A DNA stretch of 64,000 nucleotides from Paenibacillus sp. 1_12 (GTDB lineage: Bacteria; Bacillota; Bacilli; Paenibacillales; NBRC-103111), in NCBI RefSeq assembly GCF_900114475.1, contig NZ_FOTE01000008.1, forward strand, positions 124,001 through 188,000, written 5' to 3'. This document shows positions 25,228 through 34,109 of the stretch, piece by piece; the stretch's first letter is position 1, and every line of letters starts with the position of its first letter. The position numbers and the translations under genes are program-made. Below the pieces are notes generated by a model. That model worked only from the letters and a program-made list of their open reading frames with translations, did no database searches and was not told the origin of the DNA.

Positions 25228-26685
25228 ATGAAGAAGTTCTGGAGCAAGCAAGCTGCGGCAGCAGCAATGGCTATTCTCATGCTGGGATGGATGGTGCCGA
25301 ATGGAGCTGCCGCCGCGAGCGGTTCGTTACCGCTTCATTCAACCGTTGTTCAGGCAAACGGTAAAAGCTTCACGATACAATGGACAACAATTGACCTGTT
25401 GGACCCGTATCTTCGCGTGATGCCTGTGACTGCAGCTGAAGGAATCGGGCATGTGGAAAGCTTCGCTGCTATGATCAATCGCAGCGATGCGGTAGCAGCG
25501 GTGAATGGAACCTTTTTTGATGCGTATGAGAAGGACGAAAGCTTAAGGCATCCGAACGGCTTGATGGTGGAGTCTGGCAGTTTTGTACGTTCAGGTAACA
25601 ATGTATCGCTTGGCATCCGCACGGATAAGTCGGCGTTGATCCATCAACTGGAGACTGCCCTAGCATTCAAAGTGAAGCATAATAAAAGTGTATACACCGT
25701 ATCACCGTGGGGAACTAACACCTATTATGGTGATGAGGACCGGGATCAGGTGGTCGCTTATACCCGTCATTTTGCTGAGCGCATTGATCGTACGGGTGGG
25801 ATGAAGGTTATCATCGAAGGTGGACGGATCACAAGGATGACCGAACAAGCAGCAGACGTGCCTGAGCAAGGGTATGTGATCTACGTAGGGCATTCAACCA
25901 ATAATGACAGCAATCTGCTGCCTCATCTCCATGAAGGGGACGAGGTAGAGATTGAAGCGCTCATCGTGGATGGAAACAGCGGAGTCACGGAAAATCTGAC
26001 GCAATCGTGGGACACCGCAATGGGTGTGGGACCGAAGCTTGTGACGGACGGACAGGTGGATATCGATTATGCAAGGGATGGTTTCGATGATCCGAGAATT
26101 ACAAGTACAGCCAATACCCGCAGCTTTGTCGGAGTAGATGATAATGGCAGCTTGATGATGGGGACACTCTCCGCAGCAACAGTTGCTGATATGGCGCAGG
26201 CACTTGTCCAGCTTGGTTTGAAAGAGGCCATGAACATGGATGGCGGTTCCAGCTCGGGCTTGTATGTGGAGGGGGCCATGAAGCGGACTCCTGGAAGGCT
26301 GCTGAGCAATGCTCTCATCGTGAAGCGCTTTGAGGATCCTCAGGTACAAGTGACTGTAAACGGAAGCTTCGTCCATGAATTCCGTGGCTTCATAAAGAAG
26401 GATGTAACGATGGTCCCATTTCGAGGCATTTTTGAACGGATTGGCGCGGACTTCCAATGGAATGAGCAAGAACGGGCATTGACGTCCAAGCGTGGCTCCA
26501 TCGAGCTCATCCTGCGCCCGGATGTGCCTGTAGCGACAGTTAATGGAAAGTCTGTCCAGCTTGATCAGGCGCCGACTATTGTGGATGGGCATATTTATAT
26601 CCCTCTGCGTTTTGTAGGTGAAACGCTGGGAGCGAAGGTCGGCTGGGATCAGGAGCTGTATCGGGCAGCCTTGGATCTGAAGTAA
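25228..26685 (+). CDS. Exported phosphodiester glycosidase (NAGPA-like) with copper amine oxidase-like domain
   Basis: 485 aa from the ATG at 25228, with GGAG upstream. Signal peptide (about 1-28, ending AAAAS); NAGPA/phosphodiester glycosidase domain (about 60-320) with AAVNGTFFDAYE, AMGVGPKLVTDG, RSFVGVDDNG and EAMNMDGGSSSGLYVEG; C-terminal copper-amine-oxidase N-like domain (about 365-485), a wall-anchoring or stalk module frequent in Paenibacillus. This family is related to the enzyme that removes GlcNAc from mannose-6-phosphate diesters; bacterial members act on phosphodiester-linked sugars in exopolymers such as teichoic acid, exact substrate unknown. Confidence 0.9.
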   Translation: MKKFWSKQAAAAAMAILMLGWMVPNGAAAASGSLPLHSTVVQANGKSFTIQWTTIDLLDPYLRVMPVTAAEGIGHVESFAAMINRSDAVAAVNGTFFDAYEKDESLRHPNGLMVESGSFVRSGNNVSLGIRTDKSALIHQLETALAFKVKHNKSVYTVSPWGTNTYYGDEDRDQVVAYTRHFAERIDRTGGMKVIIEGGRITRMTEQAADVPEQGYVIYVGHSTNNDSNLLPHLHEGDEVEIEALIVDGNSGVTENLTQSWDTAMGVGPKLVTDGQVDIDYARDGFDDPRITSTANTRSFVGVDDNGSLMMGTLSAATVADMAQALVQLGLKEAMNMDGGSSSGLYVEGAMKRTPGRLLSNALIVKRFEDPQVQVTVNGSFVHEFRGFIKKDVTMVPFRGIFERIGADFQWNEQERALTSKRGSIELILRPDVPVATVNGKSVQLDQAPTIVDGHIYIPLRFVGETLGAKVGWDQELYRAALDLK

Positions 26686-26782
26686 GTAGGAAATCAGGCG
26701 GTGTTTGGAAAAGCTGAGGAATGAATGCAGTGATTTTGGCGCATCTTATGGGAGAAGTAACCACTGAGAGGATGTGCCCATA

Positions 26783-27100
26783 ATGACTGAAGTCAATCAG
26801 CATCAGATGCCCTTACGGCATGTAATCGACAACGCGGAGAAGGCAATTCAGGTTGCCAAGGATGCGGAAATGGCGGTGCGCCACGCACAGATTGATTCCA
26901 ACCCGCAGAAGCTAGCCAGCTCTATTGATCAGTTGGAGACAGCTATGCGTACTGTGCAGCAGGCGCAAAGCCAGATCAGTATGCAGGAAATTGAGCCCAA
27001 CCGGCAGGTGCTTGAGCAGGTTCAGGACCAGCTGACCCAGGCTCAACAAAGTCTTGACGTCGTCATTGGCAACTCAGAGCAGCCTAAGCAGGTTCGTTGA
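26783..27100 (+). CDS. Small coiled-coil protein of unknown function
   Basis: 105 aa from the ATG at 26783 (AGAGGAT upstream; a GTG at 26774 is possible). The sequence is soluble, Gln/Ala-rich and almost entirely helical with heptad-like spacing (IDNAEKAIQVAKDAEMAV, LEQVQDQLTQAQQSLDVV). No family recognised. A terminator at 27184 follows. Confidence 0.75.
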   Translation: MTEVNQHQMPLRHVIDNAEKAIQVAKDAEMAVRHAQIDSNPQKLASSIDQLETAMRTVQQAQSQISMQEIEPNRQVLEQVQDQLTQAQQSLDVVIGNSEQPKQVR

Positions 27101-27183
27101 TCCAAATAGACAAAGGGGGGATTGAGGCTGCCACCTAACCATGAGGGCAACTGTTGATCCCTGCTGCCACATCCCATTATTCA

Positions 27184-27228
27184 ACAGCCCGAGAACGCCA
27201 AAACCATGGTGTTTTCGGGCTGTTTGAC
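27184..27228 (+). terminator. Terminator after coiled-coil gene
   Basis: CAGCCCGAGAAC (27185 on) pairs with GTTTTCGGGCTG, followed by TTTG. Confidence 0.85.
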
Positions 27229-27358
27229 AATCTTTGTCGCCGACGAAATTATATGTTAACATTATGTCTACTTGCTGCATACGTATGGAAGATGTTTTAT
27301 GCCTAACGGGACCCGGTCACATTGGGTTTACCGAGAATTGTATTGAAGAGGTGAAGCT

Positions 27359-28105
27359 GTGATAATCATAAAAAGCAAGCAGGAAATAGCTCAAATGAGA
27401 GAAGCCGGAATCATCCTAGCGCGTTGTCATCAGGAGATAGCCAAACGAATCAAGCCGGGAGTTACATCATGGGAAATCGATCAATTTGTTGAAAAGTTTC
27501 TTCAGGAAAATGGTGCCACACCTGAGCAAAAAGGTTATCACGGGTACGAATACGCTACCTGTGCATCTGTGAATGATGTCATCTGCCACGGATTTCCCAA
27601 AAAAGAGCCGCTCCATGATGGTGATATTGTGACCATCGATATGGTTGTTAATCTCAATGGTTGGCTGGCGGATTCGGCTTGGAGCTATAAAGTAGGAAAC
27701 GTATCTGAAACAGCAGATAAGCTGCTAAGAGTAACCAAGGAATGCTTGATGCGCGGTATTGAGCAAGCGAAGATCGGCAACCGTATGGGTGATGTTGGAT
27801 ATGCCATTCAATCCTATGCGGAAGCCCAGGGCTTCTCGGTCGTGAGGGATTTTGTCGGCCACGGGATCGGGCAATCCATGCATGAAGAGCCACAGGTTCC
27901 CCATTATGGACATAGGGGCAAAGGGGTTCGGTTTACGGAGGGTATGGTCATTACGATTGAACCGATGATCAATGAATTTGCCTACCAATCGAAGACTGAT
28001 GCCGACGGATGGACAGCGAGAACATATGATGGCGGGCTATCTGCTCAATACGAGCATACGATTGCAATCACGAGTGAAGGCCCCGTTATTTTAACACAAC
28101 TTTAA
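27359..28105 (+). CDS. map: Methionine aminopeptidase, type I
   Basis: 248 aa from a GTG at 27359, with AAGAGGTG just upstream. M24 fold with the five metal ligands: Asp in VTIDMVVN and the following WLADSAW, His in GHGIGQSMHEEPQ, Glu in IEPMIN and Glu in YEHTIAI. It removes initiator Met from nascent proteins. As it is not in the ribosomal-protein cluster that carries the essential copy in Bacillus, it may be a second, MapB/YflG-like copy. Confidence 0.96.
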   Translation: MIIIKSKQEIAQMREAGIILARCHQEIAKRIKPGVTSWEIDQFVEKFLQENGATPEQKGYHGYEYATCASVNDVICHGFPKKEPLHDGDIVTIDMVVNLNGWLADSAWSYKVGNVSETADKLLRVTKECLMRGIEQAKIGNRMGDVGYAIQSYAEAQGFSVVRDFVGHGIGQSMHEEPQVPHYGHRGKGVRFTEGMVITIEPMINEFAYQSKTDADGWTARTYDGGLSAQYEHTIAITSEGPVILTQL

Positions 28106-28118
28106 ATCGAAGTGGTCC

Positions 28119-28153
28119 AGCCCTGCGTCTAAAATAGACCGGGGCTATTTTTT
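28119..28153 (+). terminator. Terminator after map
   Basis: AGCCC..GTCTA-aaa-TAGAC..GGGGCT followed by seven T. Confidence 0.9.
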
Positions 28154-28197
28154 TGTGATAAGCTGGAAGTACAAAATACGACAGGATGGAGTGGAAA

Positions 28198-29379
28198 ATG
28201 AAACGAGAGTCGTGGCTTCATATATTGGCAGTCTCTTTTCAATTAGGGTTAACCTCGTTCGGAGGCCCAGCAGCGCACCTTGGTTATTTTCATGAAAAAT
28301 ATGTGAAACGCAAGCAGTGGATTGATGAAGCAAGTTATGCGGATCTCGTCGCTTTGTGTCAATTTCTTCCGGGCCCGGCGAGCAGTAAGGTTGGCATCGG
28401 GATCGGCTTCATCCGAGGCGGAGTTATTGGAGCTATTATGGCCTGGATCGGGTTTACACTGCCCTCTGCAGTGGCGCTCGCCTTCTTTGCTTATTTGTCT
28501 CAGGGCTGGGATGTGTCGAACACAGGCTGGCTCCATGGACTTAAGCTGGCTGCTGTAGCCATCGTGGCGCAGGCTGTATGGGGAATGGGCAAAAATCTGG
28601 CACCTGATCGCGGAAGAGCAACAATAGCGATAGTTACAGTCGCAATATCTCTTCTCTTACCCTCTACGTACACACAGCTGACTCTCATTATAGCGGCAGG
28701 TGTTCTTGGTCTGATGATCTACAAGCAAAGCGGCAAGGCAATGGAAAAACCTGTGCAGGCTTTATCCCCAGCGTATCGCAGGCTTGCTGTCTGCTCGCTG
28801 ATCGTATTCGTAACTTTGTTATTCGTGCTACCTATGCTTCGGAGCTTTATTCCGAGCATCTGGCTGGCAATGATCGATAGCTTCTACCGTACAGGAGCAC
28901 TTGTCTTCGGTGGCGGCCATGTGGTGCTGCCCCTGCTGGAGCAGGAAATTATGCCGATGGGCTGGTTGAGCAAGGAGCAGCTTTTGGCGGGTTATGGGGC
29001 ATCGCAAGCAGTTCCGGGACCCTTGTTTACGTTCGCCTCTTACTTGGGTTATATGATCCATGGCTGGCTTGGCGCTGTAGTCGCGACGGTGGCGATTTTC
29101 CTTCCCGCATTTTTGCTGGTGCTGGGGGCATTGCCTTTTTGGAACCAACTGCGCAGCCAGCCCCAAACCCGTGGTGCGCTTACTGCCATTAATGCAGCTG
29201 TTGTTGGTATTTTGTTGGCTGCGCTCTATGATCCGGTGTGGGTAACTGCGGTGCGGACGACTGGTGACTTTGTGCTGGTGCTTGCTTTATTCGGGGCTCT
29301 ACTGTTCTGGAAGCTGCCTTCGTGGTGCATGGTATTCCTGTCGATAGGCGGCGGGATGCTGCTTGCGGCTCTGCAATAG
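28198..29379 (+). CDS. chrA: Chromate transporter (CHR family, two-domain)
   Basis: 393 aa from the ATG at 28198. Two homologous chromate-transport domains: the first has FQLGLTSFGGPAAHLGYFHE and CQFLPGPASSKVGIGIGF, the second FYRTGALVFGGGHVVLPLLE and GYGASQAVPGPLFTFASYLG. The paired FGGP/FGGG and PGP motifs define the family. ChrA proteins export chromate and probably sulfate-like oxyanions. Monocistronic. Confidence 0.93.
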   Translation: MKRESWLHILAVSFQLGLTSFGGPAAHLGYFHEKYVKRKQWIDEASYADLVALCQFLPGPASSKVGIGIGFIRGGVIGAIMAWIGFTLPSAVALAFFAYLSQGWDVSNTGWLHGLKLAAVAIVAQAVWGMGKNLAPDRGRATIAIVTVAISLLLPSTYTQLTLIIAAGVLGLMIYKQSGKAMEKPVQALSPAYRRLAVCSLIVFVTLLFVLPMLRSFIPSIWLAMIDSFYRTGALVFGGGHVVLPLLEQEIMPMGWLSKEQLLAGYGASQAVPGPLFTFASYLGYMIHGWLGAVVATVAIFLPAFLLVLGALPFWNQLRSQPQTRGALTAINAAVVGILLAALYDPVWVTAVRTTGDFVLVLALFGALLFWKLPSWCMVFLSIGGGMLLAALQ

Positions 29380-29552
29380 GTGGTGAGGCCAGGAATGAGC
29401 GTGCCATCGGCTCCCTTTCCCAAAAGTCCTTCTCAGCTAATTTAAATTAACAAATTGATGTTGCATTGCAACCTTTTTCATTATTTAAGGGTATATAAGT
29501 TTAAGGGTATATACGATGATATCCGGTATTACGATTGGAACGGAGCTTGCAT

Positions 29553-30803
29553 ATGAAAAAAAAAATATGGATAATAACGAGTCTTTGTGTAATTTTACTT
29601 GCAGGTGTTACGGGCCTATATACATACTCTATTTACAGTAAAGCGGAGGAAGCCATAAATAAAATTAGCGATCCCACATCTGTGACTGTACCAGTTAAGG
29701 AATCAGCCAAGGTTAAGCCGCTTACACTGCTGCTGATGGGGATTGATTACCGCCCTGAAACCGGCAGCCTGAATTCGGATGTTATTATGGTAGTCACATT
29801 AAATCCGGACAAAAAGTCCGCAACCCTGGTATCGCTTCCGCGTGATTTGCAGCTGGATCCGAAGGGGCTGGAAGCCCGTAAAGCCAACTATTACTATCCT
29901 CATTTTATGCTCAAGGATAAAGAGACGGCGTTTGCGAATACAAAGCAGATCTTCAGTGATTTACTGGGGATACCCATTGATTATGCAGTAACGGTAGATT
30001 TTGATGGCTTCCGTAAGGTAGTCGATTTGATGGGCGGATTGACGATTGATATCGATATGGATATGCGTTATGTGGATGATGAGGATGGAACAGATATTAA
30101 TTTAAAAAAGGGGACGGCTTTGCTGGATGGCAAAAAGGTACTCGACTTTGTCAGATACCGCAAGTCCAACCGCAATACAGAGGAATCAAGCGATTTGGAG
30201 CGGAATCAGCGTCAGCAGCAGGTGTTGAACGAGCTCCTCAGCTCACTGAAAAGTGTGGATGGCGTCACGAAGCTGGGGACAATCATCGGTACACTGGGTG
30301 ATCACATTCGTACGGATGTGCCAGCCTCGCAGCTGCGTGATTTCCTGCGTACTTATTATGACATCTCACCTGAAAATGTGCAGTACATGCCGTTGGACGG
30401 GGAGTGGATTAGTCCTTATATTGTAGTGTCTGATGAAGAGCTCAATAAGGCACGGAATGCACTGAAAATGCAGCTCAATGGCGGCGGATTGACGGATACG
30501 GGTATGAATTCGGATTATGACATGAATCCTAAGGCAAGTCCTGGAAATATCAGCAATGAAACCAATTCAGGAAGCATAGGGAAGCCTCTGGAAAGTTCCA
30601 ATGAAACACGAACCGGCACACAGGGAGCAGGAACAAGTACAGGAACAAGTACAAATCCAGGCAAGAATGGCAGTGCCGGGACTGGCACAAGTCCGCAAAC
30701 CAGTAAGCCATCGACCGGTACGACTGTAAGTCCAAAACCTCCAGTGGCTAATGACCAAGATACCGTTAGTAAATCTACTTATGATAAACGGACGGGTGAA
30801 TAA
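29553..30803 (+). CDS. LytR-CpsA-Psr (LCP) family wall-polymer ligase
   Basis: 416 aa from the ATG at 29553. One N-terminal membrane helix (about 5-25), then the extracellular LCP domain (about 55-235) with LLLMGIDYRPETG, SDVIMVVTLNPDKKSATLVS, LPRDLQLDP and VDFDGFRKVVDLMGGLTIDI, and the RYRKSNRNTEESSDLERNQR arginine-rich substrate motif. Enzymes of this family transfer teichoic acid or capsule chains from a lipid carrier to peptidoglycan. The last 90 residues are a low-complexity Gly/Ser/Thr/Pro tail (GTSTGTST, TSPQTSKPSTG), probably spanning the wall. Confidence 0.94.
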   Translation: MKKKIWIITSLCVILLAGVTGLYTYSIYSKAEEAINKISDPTSVTVPVKESAKVKPLTLLLMGIDYRPETGSLNSDVIMVVTLNPDKKSATLVSLPRDLQLDPKGLEARKANYYYPHFMLKDKETAFANTKQIFSDLLGIPIDYAVTVDFDGFRKVVDLMGGLTIDIDMDMRYVDDEDGTDINLKKGTALLDGKKVLDFVRYRKSNRNTEESSDLERNQRQQQVLNELLSSLKSVDGVTKLGTIIGTLGDHIRTDVPASQLRDFLRTYYDISPENVQYMPLDGEWISPYIVVSDEELNKARNALKMQLNGGGLTDTGMNSDYDMNPKASPGNISNETNSGSIGKPLESSNETRTGTQGAGTSTGTSTNPGKNGSAGTGTSPQTSKPSTGTTVSPKPPVANDQDTVSKSTYDKRTGE

Positions 30804-30838
30804 ACATAAAGAAGGTCGGGTAAAGAAGAATAAGGATT

Positions 30839-31297
30839 TTAGGTTAGTACATTCCACAAGATAACACCTAAAACAATCATGATAAGACCGAATACGACTA
30901 AACCTTTACCTATACTGCTTTTATCGGGATCATCATCCAGCGCGTAAATTCCCCCAACAATTAAACCAACGATCGGGATAATAAATGTAGCTATGAACAA
31001 TAAGATAACTGCGCTGCTATTATCTGATGATGGTGATTGGTAAGTGTGACGACGATAGGGATAATCCTGCGCTGGTGATGGAACGGTCATATGACCACAA
31101 TATTTACAATGAAAAGAATCCTCATCAAGCTTTTCTGAACAATTAGAGCAGATCTTACTTTTTTTCGCCTTGGATATGATTTCGTTATTTGGAATTCCAT
31201 AAACCTTGGAGTTGAGTAGGTGATGACTGCAACTGCTGCATACCGTTGCAGATTCCGAGTTATCTTCATTACAGTTCGAGCAAACTTTATATGCCAT
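30839..31297 (-). CDS. Zinc-ribbon membrane protein
   Basis: 152 aa, ATG at 31297 with AAAGGAC upstream. Two four-cysteine zinc ribbons (CSNCNEDNSESATVCSSC, about 6-23; CSNCSEKLDEDSFHCKYC, about 50-67), a polar linker, and two C-terminal helices (about 95-115 and 133-152) joined by a DDDPDKSS loop. The gene converges on the LCP gene. Function unknown; such proteins are common single-gene products in Bacilli. Confidence 0.85.
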   Translation of the reverse strand: MAYKVCSNCNEDNSESATVCSSCSHHLLNSKVYGIPNNEIISKAKKSKICSNCSEKLDEDSFHCKYCGHMTVPSPAQDYPYRRHTYQSPSSDNSSAVILLFIATFIIPIVGLIVGGIYALDDDPDKSSIGKGLVVFGLIMIVLGVILWNVLT

Positions 31298-31485
31298 CTT
31301 ATCTGTCCTTTCATATCTGATAAAATCATGAATATTATAGCATGATATGGATACTTAGGGACGATTTGTTAAAATTCAATTCCTTATCGATCATGTTAAG
31401 GCATAACCAATCGGTGGGAATAAGTTTTATTCTCGATCCAGCTTCTGCAGCAGTGTAGAAGGTGGGAAAAAGGTCGAGTGTAAAT

Positions 31486-31523
31486 AATAAGACCGTCAGC
31501 CTGTTTAGGCTGGCGGTCTTATT
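31486..31523. terminator. Strong bidirectional terminator
   Basis: AATAAGACCGTCAGCCT (31486-31502), loop GTTT, AGGCTGGCGGTCTTATT (31507-31523): 17 bp with one G-T wobble. It lies just downstream of the minus-strand anti-sigma-like gene. Confidence 0.92.
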
Positions 31524-31530
31524 ACTGCTT

Positions 31531-33420
31531 TTAGTCCGTATTGTCAGTATCCAGCTTTTGCAGCTCGGGAATGAACCTGAAGAATACATCTCGCCCATCT
31601 ATATGGGCATAGAAGGTTAACTTCCCATGGTTCCAAAAACGTGTATGAACTTGGCTTGGCTTGGCACCTTGAATTTTTTCTGACAGTATCGTTCTTTCAT
31701 GAGTTTGCAGATTATATACCAAGGTATCTGTATGGTAATCGCTGTCCCTGTTTATAATGTCGATAGCCATATACTTTTGATCGGGGTCAACAATTACATT
31801 TTCAGATATTACATTTTGGATTGTATCTATACGAATAAACTGTCTCGTGCTCATATTAAAGCTCATAACCTGTGTACGCCAATCGTGATTGTTTTTCTGT
31901 TTTAAAGTGAACCAAACCGTCTGGGAGGACTCATTATAGACTATGTTGTTGAATGAGTCATGAATCCATTGATCATCGATGGGGATATCATTCATAGTAA
32001 ACAGCGATTGTTTACTTCCATTAACGGTGAGCGACACAGACCCGATTGCCCCACTCACTTCAATACTTTTCTGTTCGTCCATCGCAGCAATTTTGAAACC
32101 TCTGGGTCCATCCGTTAGTGTATAATGCGTTTTTATGATTTGATAATAAGGCTCGGCGGTATAGGACAAATAAGTTTCTGCATCCACAAAAGGTTGTCCT
32201 TGTTCCTGTCCGCTGCCTGTAATCCTGTATCCAACCTGACGCGGATTCGTTCCTTTTAAATAACCGGGATCATAGTTGAAAAAACTGTGGGCATAGTTTT
32301 CATCCCGATAAATAAGAGCCTGTATGGACTTGGCAACAACTTCTTCTGGAGTTGCTTGGTTTTGGGTAAGATCGAATCGCATTAACTTTTTCCAAATGGT
32401 ATTGGTATGAAACACTTTATATACAAACAAACTTTGCGAATTTTGGCTCCAAGTCGGCTGCTCGAAGGTATTAAGAGCTTGTTGTTTTCCTTCGACGATT
32501 TGACCGGTTTGTTGATCCCATGCTTCAGAAAGATGATTTTCGGTCACCTGTTTCTTCGTACTAAAATTCGCATCTGCAATCCATACATCCTCCATTACGG
32601 GATCTCCTTGCGATTTTACATAAGCCACATAAGCTCCATCCTGCGATACGCTTGGATACTTACCGCTATCCAGCACCTTTTCCTCATTATTTGTAAGATC
32701 TTTACTTACAATTTGATTATTTTTTTCTAGAAACAGTGTATGGTGACCAGCGACGTATGAGGGGCTAGTGCCTTCTCCAAGATTTCGAGACGTTCCCTTT
32801 TTTAAATCGAGTTCCCAGATTTCTTTGAGACCGCTATTTGCAATGCTTTTATTTACAAATGCGATACGCTTGCCGTCAGGCGACCATGCAGGGGTTTCTA
32901 CATGACTTATTGACGTTTCTCCCTGCAGCAGTTGTTTGCTTGTGTGTGTTGTTAGATCGTACACATAAACATGGCCCTCCACTGTATACACCAATTGTTG
33001 ATTATCAGGGGATACACGGACAAAATTGATATTTCCATCAATGAGCTTAATAAATTGTCCATTTCCATAAGCGTATAGCCCTTTTCCAAGTAGAGGGAAA
33101 TAAAGTACACCGTTGCTTTCTGCCATTCCCGCGCTATTCTCTTCTCCTAGCTGTTCAATTAAGGAAAACTGATCTGAAATATGAAGTGAAGCAGCCTCTG
33201 TTCTCGGGACCGCTTTTTCCGGCAAAAAAACAGTGCTGAGCAGCGCCATACACAACAAGGCAGCCACGGCGCCTGTCCAAGTCCATATCCGGGAATAAGA
33301 TTTTTTCCTTCGCTTGTATACAAAAGATTGCCTGAGCTCTTGTTTCAGCTCCTGATTAACGGGCAGACTCATCTTGACCTCTTCCATCATTTCATCGAAC
33401 TGTGACCGTGGTTGCTGCAT
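31531..33420 (-). CDS. Membrane-anchored TolB-like propeller protein, candidate anti-sigma factor
   Basis: 629 aa. Cytosolic N-terminus (about 1-45, with MMEEVKMSLPVN and a basic stretch), one membrane helix (about 47-67), then a large extracellular part with PD40/TolB-like blades (about 95-330: VRVSPDNQQLVYTVEG, PAWSPDGKRIAFVN, PSVSQDGAYVAYVKS) and a second region to the end. Its ribosome site overlaps the end of an ECF sigma gene, so the two are coupled. Topology and order match ECF anti-sigma factors, although no zinc-binding anti-sigma domain is visible. Confidence 0.8.
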   Translation of the reverse strand: MQQPRSQFDEMMEEVKMSLPVNQELKQELRQSFVYKRRKKSYSRIWTWTGAVAALLCMALLSTVFLPEKAVPRTEAASLHISDQFSLIEQLGEENSAGMAESNGVLYFPLLGKGLYAYGNGQFIKLIDGNINFVRVSPDNQQLVYTVEGHVYVYDLTTHTSKQLLQGETSISHVETPAWSPDGKRIAFVNKSIANSGLKEIWELDLKKGTSRNLGEGTSPSYVAGHHTLFLEKNNQIVSKDLTNNEEKVLDSGKYPSVSQDGAYVAYVKSQGDPVMEDVWIADANFSTKKQVTENHLSEAWDQQTGQIVEGKQQALNTFEQPTWSQNSQSLFVYKVFHTNTIWKKLMRFDLTQNQATPEEVVAKSIQALIYRDENYAHSFFNYDPGYLKGTNPRQVGYRITGSGQEQGQPFVDAETYLSYTAEPYYQIIKTHYTLTDGPRGFKIAAMDEQKSIEVSGAIGSVSLTVNGSKQSLFTMNDIPIDDQWIHDSFNNIVYNESSQTVWFTLKQKNNHDWRTQVMSFNMSTRQFIRIDTIQNVISENVIVDPDQKYMAIDIINRDSDYHTDTLVYNLQTHERTILSEKIQGAKPSQVHTRFWNHGKLTFYAHIDGRDVFFRFIPELQKLDTDNTD

Positions 33421-33421
33421 A

Positions 33422-33913
33422 TTAACCCTCCATGCATATGGTGATAAAGGTTTCCATTTTTTGTTTGATCCGATGTGATTTGGTCTTGAGCCATTGTTCG
33501 GTTTTACTCAATATTGTACTAATTTCTTTATATTTCAGTCCTGCTATGTATTTCATGTTAATGATCTCCCTCTCGTCCGGGGCTAGAGTCAGGATCGATT
33601 GCTTTAAGCAATCATTACGGAGCTCAATTTCATCGAAAAGCACTTTGGTTTGTGAGTAACCAATGACATCCGGGTCCTGGCCATAGGTAAACTCCTTCCG
33701 TTTGCGATAAAAGTCAATTACCGTATTTCGTGCTATGGTCATAAGCCAAGGTTTAACATTTGGGTGTGTAACGGTATCAAATTTTTCAAAGGATTTTCGG
33801 AAGATCTCACTAACCAGATCATCTGTGTCCCATCGGTTACCTGTCTTAAACAAAACAAAACGGTATACATCATCAAAATAATGATCATACATGTCTACAA
33901 ATTTTTCATGCAA
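33422..33913 (-). CDS. ECF-family RNA polymerase sigma factor
   Basis: 163 aa from a TTG at 33913 with GGAGAGGGG 9 nt upstream; the longer frame to 33967 lacks a site. Region 2 (about 5-70) has YRFVLFKTGNRWDTDDLVSE and PWLMTIARNTVIDFYRKRK; region 4 (about 100-155) has LAPDEREIINMKYIAGLKYK and EISTILSKTEQWLKTKSHR. It would direct RNA polymerase to stress promoters when released by its partner, encoded immediately downstream. Confidence 0.93.
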   Translation of the reverse strand: MHEKFVDMYDHYFDDVYRFVLFKTGNRWDTDDLVSEIFRKSFEKFDTVTHPNVKPWLMTIARNTVIDFYRKRKEFTYGQDPDVIGYSQTKVLFDEIELRNDCLKQSILTLAPDEREIINMKYIAGLKYKEISTILSKTEQWLKTKSHRIKQKMETFITICMEG

Positions 33914-34037
33914 TTGGATCTTCCCCTCTCCAATACAAATAACGAAGCTACCGCTCAAAAGTATCATTGCATTAAAAATTTTTTTTATTTGAAAATTAGC
34001 ACGTTACCACATACCCCTACATTCCGATAAAAATCAA

Positions 34038-34074
34038 ATGCAGGGGCCCTTTATTTCAAAGGAAGCCCCTGCAT
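34038..34074 (-). terminator. Terminator of the two-component operon
   Basis: ATGCAGGGG (34038-34046) pairs with CCCCTGCAT (34066-34074); on the minus strand TTTGATTTTT follows. The sigma operon's promoter lies just left. Confidence 0.8.
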
Positions 34075-34109
34075 GTTTAACCTTATTTTATAAAATTCCG
34101 ATACAGCCT

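Noticed and set aside
25894-26592. 232-codon minus-strand frame
   Set aside because: Opposite the phosphodiester glycosidase gene; composition (many His/Arg/Cys) is that of an antisense shadow.
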